64,000 nt of DNA from Carallia brachiata (lineage: Eukaryota; Streptophyta; Magnoliopsida; Malpighiales; Rhizophoraceae): assembly GCA_021464245.1 (NCBI GenBank), contig JADCRB010000164.1:124001-188000 (forward strand), given 5' to 3'. Every line of letters begins with the position of its first letter. The first letter of the stretch is position 1. The position numbers and the translations under genes were made by a program. Shown here one piece after another: positions 32,004 to 45,400 of this stretch. The notes under the pieces were generated by a model. The model did not search any database and had not been told where the DNA came from. It was given only the letters and a program-made list of their open reading frames with translations.

Positions 32004-34662
32004 ATGGCCCTTACGGATTTCAAGAAAAGAAAAAGAAACCCACAGGTTCTCTCAATCCACAGCCTCTCCTCGCTCGGCCTTCACGGCCCCTTTCGTGAGA
32101 ACATCAGAGAATTTCTCAAGAAAAACGCCGAGATTGAGGATTACACTGTTGGGGGAAATCCCGTTTGGTCCACTTTCTTCGAGAGCGAATCCACCGACGA
32201 CGTCGTTTTCCCTCTCTACACCGTCGAAGTCGCCGTCGAGCGCGCGGCGGAGCCCCTCTGTGCCCGCTGCAGATGCGTTGGTGGGTCATGGTTTCTGGGG
32301 TTACTTTCTTTTTTTTTTTTTTTGATGATTTGTTTTTGTGGGTTCGTTTTTAATTGCTTGTTTTTTCCTGTTCTTGGTGTTTTTTTGAGGTTTTTGTGTT
32401 GAAATCTAGGTGGGTTTTTGCTTTCTTGTCCGCTTCTTTCCTAATCTTGAATTCTTGATACAACGTTTGTGCTTTCGTTGCCCTATTAATTTTTTGATTA
32501 ATTGTTTGCTTGCGTTGAGGTTGTAAGCCCAAAAAGAATGGTGTGGTTTAGTATTCGTTGAGTAATTTCTGGTATTGATGTTTATAATTGGTGTTTTGCT
32601 TGTGTTGGAATTCAAATTTGCATTATTGAGGTTATTTAGATCTGGGTTTTGATTCTTGTATTAATTTGCTCGTTTCTGGCATTGAATTTGGTAATTTTGG
32701 CTGTTTTATTGCTCCAAAGAAAGCTTTTCTTAGTTGGTTCAGCATTACCTATGTACTGTGTTATTGGTTTCCAGTTTTCCGGGCTTATTTTGTTTTTGTT
32801 GAGTGATTTTTTATAATTGGGTTGGGCTTCTGGTGGATTTTGAAGGTTGGGGTCACCATTTTGTGTCCAAACGGAGTTATCACCTGATAATTCCAGAGGG
32901 GGATGAGTGGAAGAAGCGTCGCTGGAAGTTGTCCCTCGAGCTTGAAACGCATCTATTCCATGCTGTCATTCACTGCAATGGCTTTGGCCATCTACTCTGC
33001 ATCAACAAAATTGAAGAAAACTCCAATCGTCCCCATGGAGAAGAGCTCATGAATCTCTGGGATTATCTTTGTACCATTTTTCAAACCCGGTAAAGAGAAA
33101 CTTAAACCTTGACAAACACGATAAGTTGATATTAGTTAGCTTCTTAATCAGAGCTGAATCTTATTAAGTTTGTCTTAGATAGCTTTGTATTCAGAACTGA
33201 ACTTAAGTTAACTTGTTATTTTTTGCTCAGTGAAATTTCAGTGCTTGATCTTTCTAAGAAGAGATCTATGGACTTGAGATTGCTTCATGGAGTGGCATAT
33301 AGGCGTCCATGGTTTGGATATTGGGGTTACAAGTTCTGCCGTGGAAGCTTTGGAGTTACAGAACAACATTATGACAGAGCCATAGATATTCTCAGCTCCA
33401 TAGAACTCGATAAGATTGTCCATGACTTCTCAAAGACAAAAAATGGTAAATTGATTGAAGAAATCATTCAAACTTACAGGGATGCTAGTGAGTCCCAGCT
33501 GGTAACTATTAGTGATTTGCTCCAGTTCATGCTTGCTTTGAAGTCCAAATCCCCAGTCAAAAGGAAGAAGGTTGTGGCATTGGTCGCAACATCATCAAAG
33601 ATCTCTAGTAAAGCAATCCCCCAAGACAAAATTCCCCGTTCAAGTGATGCTTCTCATAAAGGGAAGAGTTCCAAATGTGATTCACTTGCTTCTTTTGTTG
33701 CTAAAATGGATGGTAGATGGCCTTCCAGAAGATTGGAGTATGCAGTAAATGTGATTGCTGATACTCTCGAAGCAAATGGAGCTGATATGTGTCGCCAAGA
33801 GTTGCGTGATGCAGTTAGGGAACACATTGGTGACACAGGTTTAATTGATTATGTTTTAAAAAGCATTAATAAGGTCAGTGTTGGCAACCGGACTATTCAT
33901 CGCGCCATAAACCCAGCTACTAGATTGTTGGAGTTTTCACTCAAACCTGTTACTAGTGGAAAAAAAATTGGAGTTAAGATGGAGGAGCAGACAGACATTC
34001 AATTTCCAGAGCCAGCAGTGCCACATGTCGATGAGGATCTGCAGTTCTTGTACACTAATGTCATATTGGGGTACCCTGAGGATCATTTAGTTGGGCTAGC
34101 AACAAGTGCGGTCTTGAATAGCAAGCATTTTGTGAAGAAGTGGCAGGTTAAGGGCAATGCTGAGGACACGTTACTCCGACTGGTTTGTCAAGTTAGGCCA
34201 AGTTATGACGAGTTGGTGGATAAGTTGACTCGGCCATTGCCACCGGGTGAACTGGTGGTACTTCCGCAATCAGTTGGAGCCAGCGAGCTTAAGGTGAAGT
34301 TGCAATCTGCACTGAGGGACACATATTGTCTAATGGATAAGTTTACTGTGAATGATATAAAGATTGCTAAGCTAAAGGGAAGGGAAGGACAGGATCTGCT
34401 ATCCTACGCTGCTGAGCAAGGTTTGCTGGCATGGGTGTCAGGTTCTGGGCTGGATTTGAGTACAAGTTTGAAGTATCAAGGTGGGATCGATGACTGGAAG
34501 GTAGATTGCTTGTGTGGGGCCAGGGATGACGATGGGGAGAGGATGGTTTCATGTCAAGTTTGCCATATCCGGCAGCATGCAGAATGCAATATCATTGAGA
34601 AAGATGAAGCCCCGCCTTCTGCGTTTGTATGCGACAGGTGCAGCCATGGAAGAAAGCATTAG
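32004..34662 (+). CDS. MMD1: PHD-finger protein, MMD1/DUET-type (MALE MEIOCYTE DEATH 1-like)
   Basis: Three exons, 32,004-32,280, 32,846-33,089 and 33,231-34,662, join at GT-AG introns to 650 residues. The N-terminus has family motifs GPFRENIREFL, CRCVGWGHHFVSKRSYH, HAVIHCNGFGHLLCIN and EISVLDLSKKRSMDLRLLHGVAY. A winged-helix-like middle part (RWPSRRLEYAV, ELRDAVREHIGDTGLIDYVLKS) follows. A C4HC3 PHD finger occupies about 600-645 (CLCG, CQVCHIRQHAEC, FVCDRC). In Arabidopsis MMD1/DUET acts in male meiosis, its PHD finger reads methylated H3K4, and it controls meiotic genes. The related MS1 and At1g33420/At2g01810 proteins share the layout, so this could be a sister-clade member; the TMK-type neighbour at 59 kb favours the MMD1/At2g01810 block. 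No disruption seen. Confidence 0.88.
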
Positions 34663-37600
34663 TTAGGTGATGAACATGTAACTGTGGAATCTGGCTCACA
34701 TTGTAGGACTTAATCTTTTCTTTTTTATTTATTTTTTTTTTCTCTGTTAGAGATTAGAATTATCAACTGTTGGATTGGCTATCAGTTTAAGCTGGTTGAT
34801 ATATATTTGTGTTGTCATTGCATTCACACAGAAAACTGGGTGGGCAAAAATTCTTGCAGATCGTTGTAAATGAAAACCTGCTTGGTTAAAACCTCTGAAC
34901 GTTTCTTGTGACTGCCTATTTAGTTGTATTTTGACATGGTGTTTTTCATTACTTTTTCTTCAGTTTTTTTTTTTTTTCCTTCATTACTTTTTCTTCAGTT
35001 GTATCAACGACTTGGTGTTGATTGATGTTTTATTCATGTGTTTTGGAAGTTACTAAAAGGTAATTTTGCTCTCGATATAGAACCTTTTTCAAGTATCATG
35101 GTTTTTAAAGCTTAAACTTTTATGGATTTTTTTAATCAAGACATGAAACATTTCAAGTTTTTATTTGAACTCTAAATTTTACTATTTATTTTATCAGAAT
35201 CTTTTTGTGGGTAGAATTGAGTCAAATTGCTATACACTAATTGTGTTAAATTCTAAACTATGCTCAAAAAAAATTTAGAGATACACACAAAATAAAATAA
35301 AATGTAATAGAAAAGAAAAAAGTTAAATACGCAAGTACCCATGCCACGAACCAACTAATTCAATCAAGTTTTAGTATTTTTGATACATTTTTCCCTATCC
35401 AATTAGCCTGAGCTACTCCATAAGTTCCATATATGGCACAAGTTCAGTCATTTTCAAATCTTCATATCAAGAGCACTCATTCTCTTAGTATACCCATAAT
35501 GAAAATACTTTACTTTGTTCCGCAGGCAGTTAGTAACCTTCTGTTCAACTGGTAGTTAGTAAACCTTCTAAGATAGATTTTTTTTTTTTTTCATCTTAGT
35601 GGAAATGGTCTATCATTGTGAAGGGGTTTGACGAAGGAAAGATGTGAAAATCAACACTTAGTCAAAAGTCTCAGCTGTTAATCATTTTACTAGTGAGTCC
35701 TCTCTTTATAAGATAGTATTTCATATTTAAAATTTAAAAAAAAAATTTGTGAGACAAATTTGATATATAAGGGCAATTAATTTCAAACTAACTTTGCCAA
35801 GGCTTGCGTTTTACAACTTTGGATGGCCCCAAGTGGACACACTATAGTGCCAAAGTAATAAATAATTGAGGAATTTCTAGTTTAAGTCACTTTTTAAAAA
35901 ATATATATATAAGATTACTTACAAATTAGACTTATACAAAAAAGTGAGTAAGCACCAATACTTTTATTACACCATCTAACATATTGCTTATAAACTCTTT
36001 TTATGGCCTTCAAAGGACATAATTTAAGATTCTCATTGCTAGAAAAACACAATATACCATACAAAACGCACGATGTAACATCTTTCTCTCTAGCTCGCAC
36101 TGAATTTATGTCATAAAAAGTCATGGTTAACAACGGCATAATTAAGTAATGGGTATTTAAAATATTGTTTATCATGACACTTACTAGGACCATAGTTTAA
36201 TTTGTTATAAAAAAAGCAGATTTTTAGGCTAATACTAGATTTCGGTTACATAGATATACTTACTCTATAAAATACAGTAACTTATATGCGCTTATTAATT
36301 TAGGGTAAAATGCTAAAGAATTATTAATCAAAATTTCTACTAGAAATTATGAATGGTTACTTTCAAATCAATCACTTATATTGTTTCTGTTATTTATTTT
36401 ATACATAAGATCTCAAAGGAGAGTGTTGTATATATAATTTTACATGTATAACCATTGTAGGCTTAACTAAACATTACAATGTAGACAATAAATATTTCAA
36501 AAAGTTAGTCTAGATCGCATTGAATATTTGAAACTTAATACTCAAAATTTTCTTTTTCTTTTTAATTTCAAATATATATAATAAGACATAAAAGTAAAGG
36601 AGTTTACTAAAATTAATACAATACTAAGATGAATATCATGCTTATAAAAGCCCGTGTACTTCTTCACGCTTTTTGCCTGTGTTTGAACCTCTGCGGATGC
36701 GTCCCTCCTTGAATCAAAAGTCGGAAATTTGCGATAGTAATGTTTTTTTAGTTTTAGATTGGAGAATCTTCGTGGATGGATGTGAAGAGGCCCGCAAGAG
36801 TCATCACTGCTTGAATTAAGATGTTTCTGGGTAGCATTCAGTTTGAGTTCATAAAGACGATAATTAACATTTTTATGACTTTTTTAAATAAAAATATTAA
36901 TTAAAATGTAATGTTTCCTTTGAGAGTGATTATTTTTTTATGATAAATTAAAATGATTTTAAACACGTCTTTAAAAAAATTGTTATATATTAAAATAACT
37001 AAAAAAAATTTTGATATTTAAGAAAATTATAATATGGAGATGCAAATGACAAGTTAGAAGAATTTGATGTTAAAACTAACAAAATTATTATTTTATATAT
37101 ACATACTTATTACTCAAATTTTAGTAGATTGGAGTTTGTGTCGAGCCATGGTGCGAGAGCAATGTTTGCAGTGAATTATCGTGGATCCTGGAAGGAAAGA
37201 GCAACACGATCTCTAGAATTTTAGATTGTGATGGGCTTATCGACACTGAGAATGCGACGGGCCAAAAAGTGACGAGCTTAAGTCATGGAGTCGAGTCCAC
37301 ATCAGTCCCATACCCTTTGATTCAAATCTTAAACCCATAAAGCATTCTCCCTGCAAACACAACAAATATTTTACCAAGCGGCTTTTGGTGTAGTACTGAA
37401 AATTGCCGTGAAAATGAGTTTAACGTATTCGTTAACATATTCAATACGTTTAACTTTTCTTTTATTTCTTTCGAACAAAAAATAATTATTTTGAATATAT
37501 CAATTATCAGATTTACATGTCAGTATCTCTCATTTAAAAGTCTCATTTAACTCAACCCATAAAAATAAGTAAATTACCTAAATATTATTAAGTTTAAATG

Positions 37601-40600
37601 TGACTATCCTAAACTGGTTACGGTAATTGCTGAATTTGGAACCAATGACGCTCAGTCAACAGTTAAATAAAATAATTCAGGAGTCAAAACTCTCAAACAT
37701 TACTGCTGAGACTCAAACCTAGAGCACGAGTAAATGACACATATTAAATTGTTACCAGATTACCACTTCAAATAATAATACGTTTAACTTTAACTTTTAA
37801 CTTTTAAGTTTCTAACCCATTGGCATACACCATAAAATTTTGTTATATACAGTAAGAAAGTGTAACTAATTATTAATTTAGTATAACTATATTATTTCTT
37901 TTAAAAAAAATTTCAAAGAAATTTTTTTTTGGTATAGATTATGTAAAATCTATACTAAATTCTATAATAATATTCATCTAATTTTAAATTATAATTTTAT
38001 AATTATTGTTTTACGTTTTATCATTATCATTATATTAAATTGACTATGTCAAAAAAAAATTATATTAAATTGACGATTAATTATATTTTATTGTTGCGTA
38101 TATGACGTATGAATCTAGTTCCAAACCTGCGCCCAAATTTTAAAAAGATATTGTCTGATGTTTAACGGGATATTAATATTTTTAATTATAAACTTTTAAA
38201 TTTTTTTACGTTTGAATCTTAAATTTTTTTGACATTTCATTTGAGTTCTAAATCTTTTAATTTTCTACCAAATCAGTCTCTCTGTTTACTAAAAGTGATC
38301 AATCTATTAAAAAATAATTTTAACTTTACAAAAAATTATTTAAAAAAAGATTAAATATATGAATTGAATGTCTTTTCTATTAAAAATATGCATGTTACTT
38401 ATTTAATTCGTATATTTGTTGATTAAAAAAATATCTAATGTGTATATTTTGTTGATAAAAAAATATTTAATTTATGTATTTAACTTTTTTAAATGATTTT
38501 TATTAAGTTAAACTCATTTATTAATCGATTAACTACTTTTTGTAACTTAAAAGACTGATATAATATGAAATCAAAAAGTTTAGAATTTAAATGAAATTTC
38601 AAAAAGATTTAAAATTCAAACGTAAAAAAATTTAAAAATTTAAAATTAAAAATATTAACATCCCGATGTTTAACTAACTTGGTTTGTAATACTTTATCTC
38701 CTCAAAAGTCTCCGTCAATCCAACATCGTATGGATGGAATCAGTCATGTTTATACTCTTTTTTTTTTTTTTTTTTTTTGTGCAAAACATGAGAAAAGAAC
38801 AAATTTTAAAAATATAAGTTTACATCTATTAATTATTTTGATAAAATTTTAAATTTATGATCTTTGATATGATAACGATAAGGAATAAGTTCCTTCACTG
38901 CTAGACGGCAACATTGGATACTCTTATCACGTTTAAACCGTTCACTGGCCAAGACACACGGAGTTCACCCGTTGACATAAATCCTCAGAGGGAGTTGTAC
39001 ATGCTCCGTTAAACCAAAAGGACGGTGCTATTCCAACTTCAAAACAAGTCCTAAGAGAAGCTAACAGACCAAAAAACGCACTTTGCCTAGTAAGGACAAC
39101 CACAACTACCAATCTCGCTGGTCGCTTATTTCGGCCATCACTTTTAGAGTTTTTATTAAACCACTAAAAAGAAAATTCTCCCAAAATTAAAAAACGCGTT
39201 TAAATTAATTATCAACTCCACAAAAAATTTTAATACGTATGGATCTGCCTCATTGTCAATAACTACTGAATATTTATTGATAGAGACATTGAGTAAGGAA
39301 AAGAACAAGGATCAATGTTGCAAGTCTTTCTTTTCTTTTCTTTTTTTTTTTACCTTTCTTTTTCATAAAGAAAGAAATTTTGCATAGGTGCAAACAAAGT
39401 AATTCTTATTGTGGGTTTGGAGGATTTGCATATACTCCCCCCGTAAGTCGGAGCTCTACTTACAAAATTTAACAAAACCACACCACCGTTTATTGTAGTC
39501 TAATGATAAATGTCGGATGTTATCAATCGCAGGTCTTGGTTCGAGTGCTGGAATGAATAATAAAGTTAAACTTGCGTTGTCCTAATATAAAAGTATGCGA
39601 TAACCATTCTAATTTTTCATACCTCTTGAAACGAATATAATACTCCTTAACATAAATTGTTCGACCCACCTCACTTCCCATTTTATTGACAAAAAAATAA
39701 AGCAAACTCCTCTGTTAGTTGCATATTAATGCTACAGCATGGCATGGCAGTCCTGTGGGATATGCAACTGCCTAGAGAATATTGGGAAAAGTCTGGCGTC
39801 CATGTGCAAAATGCTCATGTATTTGCTATTCAAGCACATTCCTGATGCACTTAAGTGCCTTTGTGTTGGCACCTTTCGGTCTGCCACTTTTATGTCGAGA
39901 CAAATTTTACAAAAACAATTTTTCCCATAATGTAAGGTGAAGAGGGGGTCCCAAATAGACAACCATTTTGTACACTCTAAAGGAATATGATGCCATCACC
40001 ATTCAATACTGACCAAGACAAAGCTCTGGATCTTTGACGGCCTAACAACTTTGAAAATGACACAGAGTAACCATCCATGCTAGCAAATTGAGAAATACTC
40101 CGACCAGGATTATTCTTTGTGCCAATGGATCATTTTATTATTTTACACATTCCTTACCAATCTTTTCATTTAAACAAAACACAACACCGTCGAACATTTT
40201 TGGATGAAAAAGTCGTTCGTTATCATATTAAAAATTATGAATTCAATTCTTTTTTAAATCATTTAGTGGAGTTAAATGTGCACCACAGAAGTTACTCCTT
40301 TGATGACTCGCAATTTCTTATTTTACCAATGGCATCAAGGCCGATCACAGACCAATTTATGATTAAAGGACCCCCAAGTGTAATTAAGTCATAAGGCCAA
40401 TGCACCTCATATATGAGCCAATGAAGACCACAATTGAGATACAGACTCACCACTAGTTGAGAAGAGTTGATATAAAAAAAAATCTGATTCTGTTTTAGGA
40501 CCCCTGAAGATACATTGAAAGATTTAGTTTAAAGAATCACCACAGCCACCATCTATAGACCATAGCATTGTTATAATTTCTTCCCTGTATGACTAACAAA

Positions 40601-40851
40601 AGAATTTTAAAGACATTCCATCTCAACCAGCCAACCTTATCTTCACTCCACATGGTAAATACTAGGAAGACTAATTATATACTAAAAACTTTTAGTTTTA
40701 TTGATTAAGCACCCAAAAAAAAAGAACCAAAAAATGGGTATGGAGTAAATGGTAACTCAAGAAAAGAAAAGGGACATAGCTATTGAAGTTGTTTTAAGAT
40801 AGGGAGATCTATGAGGGATGCCTTTCCTCTTTCGCAGTTGCTTCCTCGGCT
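34663..40851. other. Long intergenic region, no supported gene
   Basis: Mostly A/T-rich non-coding DNA. Recognisable contents are a Mutator-like MITE at 38,157-38,674 and a SINE-like stretch at about 39,490-39,565 (A-box-like TAGTCTAATGATAAATG, B-box-like GGTTCGAGTGC). The stretches 36.64-36.83 kb and 37.13-37.37 kb are more balanced in base composition and may be gene or transposon remnants, but I recognise nothing in them. A poly-T run lies at about 38,758-38,778. Confidence 0.5.
38157..38674. mobile_element. Mutator-like MITE with 10-bp target duplication
   Basis: The element spans 38,167-38,664 (498 bp) and is flanked by GATGTTTAAC on both sides (38,157-38,166 and 38,665-38,674). Ends are GGGATATTAATATTTTTAAT and, inverted, GGGATGTTAATATTTTTAAT. 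The arms stay paired for well over 100 bases (through GTTTGAATCTTAAATTTTTTTG and its inverse), so the element is almost all hairpin. Long inverted repeats with a 9-11-bp duplication fit Mutator-like elements. No transposase. Confidence 0.82.
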
Positions 40852-42497
40852 TCAATGTTGAGATCTTTGATCCTGGGTCTCCTCTGATGTCTTTAATCCT
40901 TGTGTCTCCTCTGATGTATCGGCTGCCGCAGGAAGTAATGATTCATTCTCATTAAAATTTCTTTCTTGAGTGTCATTTTCCTTCCATGAAAGTTCAGGAA
41001 ATCCATGGATTGAGAAGCTGATCTTTTTGTGGCTTGGTCATGAGGCTTCAGTGGAACAATTGAGTCCTGCAAAACAAAAATTTGTCAGCAAAGCAACAAA
41101 TGTTAATGGCTTAAATGCTGAAAAAGGACGAGGTGATAAATTGTTGTTTGTTTCTTCTTTTGTTACCTTGCAAGCAATGGAGCAGAAGCGATTAGGCACA
41201 TCTTGCAGGTATCTCCCACATGCTTCACAGGAAGCACCAAACTTTGCTTTAGTTGAAGGTCTCATGTCTTTGGATTGAGGTCTGGGGTTCAAATGCACAG
41301 CCTTGTCACCATTTATCTTATATGTCTACAAAATTACATAAAAAAATCTTATTTGAGAAGACATAATCAAACAATTATAAACCTATTATAGTTGTACAAT
41401 GACCAAAGAAATAGACTCTTCTTGTGGCTTCAAAGCACAAACCACAAAAAGAATTTGAATAACTTAACTTGAAAACAAGTGATCTAATTAATGCTGCAAT
41501 GGAGGCAAATGACCCTTTTGGTTCCATTGAAGATTGGGAAAAATTAACCCTGTTTCCCTATCGCTTTCATCACGATTTCACGTCGTCATTAAGTGACTAA
41601 CTCCAATTAGATACATTAAATTAGAATTTGATGGCCATAAGCAATTGCCATAGGAGAAACAAGAACACAAACAGAAACACGAAATTTGCACCAAATCAAA
41701 AACCTGTTTCTTGTGAAAGCGTACAAAATTAACACATCATTAGAAGTGATTAAGACCTTTATGAATTAAACTTCACAATCAATCAATGACAGAAGAAAGC
41801 CAGCAATTAATCTAACAAACAAAAAGAAGACTATATTCTGCAAAGATTGAGACAGAATTTATAAGACAAGCAATAAAGACCTCAAAGAATTAAACTTTGA
41901 CAACCAAATTAATTACATAAGAAAGTCGATCAGATGAACCTGAATTTTAGAGCAGTCGAGATGCTTCTGTATATCTTGGAGACGCACAACATCCTGATAG
42001 ACATACTTGCAGATCTGAAGCTGACGATGGAGGCAGTGAGCCTTCAAGCAGTGCCTGCAAAACCCATGATTGCAATCTATGCAGAAACCATTTTTCTCGT
42101 TCTTCCTGAGCTCCTTATGTTGCAGACAAGAACCAAAGAACTCGCTACTCAGCAGTGTACTTAGCCAATCCGTCTCTTTCTTCTTTATGGTGAACTTGCA
42201 TTCACCCACCTACAACAAAAAAAAAAATCGTCAACACAATCTAACAAAAGGGTGTGTGAATTCAATTGTAAAACTCATGAAAAAGATGAACCTGACTCAA
42301 ATTGTAATCCATACCCATCAAATTATTCTCTGGGAAATGAATTCCAATCAAGAAAATCAAAAACAACATGAAAAAATTGACTGAAAATTAGTACTTTGAC
42401 ATCTGACAATCAAGAACTTCCAACCTATGAGAAAATAACATAGAAAAGAATGAATCTTGTGATGAAAAATCACCCAAGAACACATAATTCATACCAT
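40852..42497 (-). CDS. PLATZ zinc-dependent DNA-binding protein, probable frameshift in last exon
   Basis: PLATZ proteins are plant nuclear proteins that bind A/T-rich DNA and usually repress transcription. Exons on the minus strand: start codon alone at 42,495-42,497, then 42,209-41,940, 41,325-41,167 and 41,066 onward. Exon 2 carries the zinc signature (C-x2-H-x11-C-x2-C-x4-C-x2-C...H: CLQHKELRKNEKNGFCIDC) and YVYQDVVRLQDIQKHLDCSKIQ. Exon 3 carries VHLNPRPQ and CEACGRYLQDVPNRFCSIACK. In the assembled frame the protein ends at 40,893 (201 residues), but after HDQATK the family-like tail (ISFSIHGFPELSWKEN, SEETQ repeats) is in another frame, stopping at 40,852. A lost base in the A-run at 41,024-41,028 explains this. 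Either a sequencing error or a recent mutation; the DNA-binding region is intact. Confidence 0.85.
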
Positions 42498-45400
42498 CTG
42501 TTTTACTTCGAGGTTGATTGACTGTTTTCCTGGTCAAAAGAAATCAAGTTCATGGAAACGAATGAATCTTGTGAGGTGGGTTGTGAACAAGATCAGGAAA
42601 GGAAAGGAAAAGAGAGGAGAGAAAGCAACAGCCAATATATATATACACATATACATATATATGTGATTGATGTAAAACAAAAAAGGAAAGAGAAATCTTT
42701 GTGAATTGGGTGTTTACCACTCAATTAGAGGAGTGGCCTACCAACGGCGGGAAGCTGTGTGTATATCTGATATCTCTCTTTTTTGCAATTAGTAAAATTG
42801 TACATAAATATTAAAAAAAAAGTGAAATTTTGGAGATTTAAAGAATACAATTTTTTCATATAAAATTAATAAATAAATTAGAGATAGATAGCTGGTCATA
42901 TCATTTTTGCCATGTTCTATTCAATTTTGTAATCTTTGCTCTTAGATAATAAATGATGTTAGAGCCATCCAGCTAGAAAAGCTATTGGTTCTGTTCAATA
43001 CATTTTCAATACCAATACTTTGGACTTTGTTGATTTAATGTGTAATTATTTTATTGAAAAAGATTAAAGCCATGGTATTTATTTCACTTAAATATTAGAT
43101 TTTCTTACCGAGGGAAATTTCCCTTGGTTTACCTTTCTGAATAAAGTCTATAATTGGTTAAAATTAATCATCCGTTCATCCTCATGAAAAATAAATTAAA
43201 TTAAGAGACCTTCTGTCTTGCAAGATGCCAAAAAGAAATTTTTCTTTTCATTTTTTTTTTAGGTCGCCCAAAAAAGAGAATTTTCTTCTACAATTAGTCA
43301 GCACCCGAGCAAGCTGCAAATCTCAAATTACCACTAATTATGGATGAATAAAATGCCCATTGTGTCAGCCATAAAAGGAAATAAATTAAATGCGCATATT
43401 CACTTTTTTTGTAGGGCGGTGAATATTGAGAATCTCCCCTTTGAATAAAAAGCGTGTATTAGCAAGGCAATCAAATCCCTAAATTTGCTCCGAGATTTAT
43501 TAAAGTGAGAATCCAATACATGTTTGTTAGACACTAATATACTAAAAAAAAAAAAAAAAAAAGGAATGATAGTTACATGTCCTGGCCAATGGCACTTAGA
43601 GAGAGATGGTGATTAGTTAGCAATTTTAATTTGTGTTTATCTTTATCTTTTAGAAAAATTACGTTGTTACACTAAATAATTTCAGAGTACACGAAACCTG
43701 ATAAGGGTAAATTCGAGCCCAAAATCTATGAATGAAGGCCTAATAAATACCGCATTGAAAGGGGTCCGTGTTAAGGGCTCAATCGAGAATCCACCACGGA
43801 TTTCGTGGGACACTTGAGTAATCAGGAATATACTTTTCCCAACTTTATTTTCTCTAGTCAGTAGAAATTCATTAAATCTCTTATAAATATGTCAAAGAAC
43901 ATTATTCTTAAGATAATGATCGCATACTCTCTAAACTTCTTAATTCTTAATCCATCATATATTATGCTGACTTGAGTATTAAAATACTAATATTGAATTT
44001 CAGCAGCAACTTTGCTTTCTCTCATAGGTCACGAAGTCTGGCCAATATTCACTATCTCTCATGGTCCAGCAACTCCCAAAGTATTGAGATTCGGCTCAAT
44101 TAAAACCAATCACTGGAGAAGGGAAACATGAAAGTAATAATAATAAAAGAAACACAATCAATATTATGCAAACTTGATTTATTAGGGTGATTTTGAGTGC
44201 GTAAATGATAGTTGCACTGATAAAAGGGTACGAGAGTGTAACAGGTTTTTTTGAATTATATGATGCAAATAATAGTTCAATTGATGTGAAATAGGCTGAA
44301 ATTTAATATGTAATAGACTTATAATAACAAATATTAAAAATAAAAAAAAAAAACAAAAAGTCTCCTCATCACGATAGTCCCTGTGCTTATAGTTGGACGG
44401 GTAAAGAAGTATGAGTATGACATTAAGAGAAAGAACGAGGGGTGTGAGAAAGAGAAAAAAGAAATAGTAGGTCTCATAATTTTTCTTTTTTTTGGTGAAA
44501 CATATAATGTCAACAATAAATAAGAGCAGTATGCAATAGACATAATTTTAATGGATAACAGATTTATAATGAAAAGTCCATAGGCACTCCCCTATCCAAC
44601 AGTACCTATGCCTGTAGCTGAGCCCAAATGATTGTTTGTGTTTGTTGTTCAACTACCAATAGCAATCCTAAGGTATTTGGGTAATTTTTTTTCTTCTTGT
44701 TTTTGTTTATTTTTTTGGAACTAAGATCTGATGTTGATTGATTAGTAATATAACTGTCTCACACTAAAGAGATATTTTTCACTTCTAAATTATAATGAGA
44801 TATTTTATATTTTGAGCTTTAGCACTCTTTCACCTCCAATGTGGGTTAAGTGTGTGTCTCCATTTTATGTTCACGAGAACGTACTAGTAAATAAATACGA
44901 ACATGACATTTCTACTTAATTTCTTTTATTTTTAATATTCATCAAAATAATTACTTATTAAAAAACTATTTCCAAACTTCACATCTCTAATTTTTCACTA
45001 TCTTATTAACATCAATATTTTTTTTTTGTCAAAATTCTAAAACTAAGTAAGAAAAAATATCTAGTATTTTATACATCATTCATCATAAAATCAAAAGTAA
45101 AAAAATATCTAGTATTTTATGCATCATTCATCATAAAATCAAAAGTTATAAAAAAGTAAAATAATTTTATTAATATGATATGTTTAATACAGATTAAATG
45201 TTTATCAGTCATTTTATTATTCAACAACAATATCAAATAAAATAATTAATCACTTATTATTTTTCACACGTTAGTAACAACAGTTAATAATTTCAAATCA
45301 ATTATTAGTAATAAAAATTGACAAGAATTGAAATGGACATGATAAGTTCAAATTTGGGTCAAATTTTTTAGATCCCAGTCAATAAGTCATTAGTTGAACT

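Noticed and set aside
39490..39565. Possible tRNA gene (GGTTCGAGTGC)
   Set aside because: Only promoter-box-like sequences are present; no cloverleaf acceptor stem can be formed, so a SINE remnant is more likely.
40119..40394. 91-codon open frame between the MMD1-like and PLATZ genes
   Set aside because: It needs a non-ATG start, is A/T-driven in composition and has no known motif.
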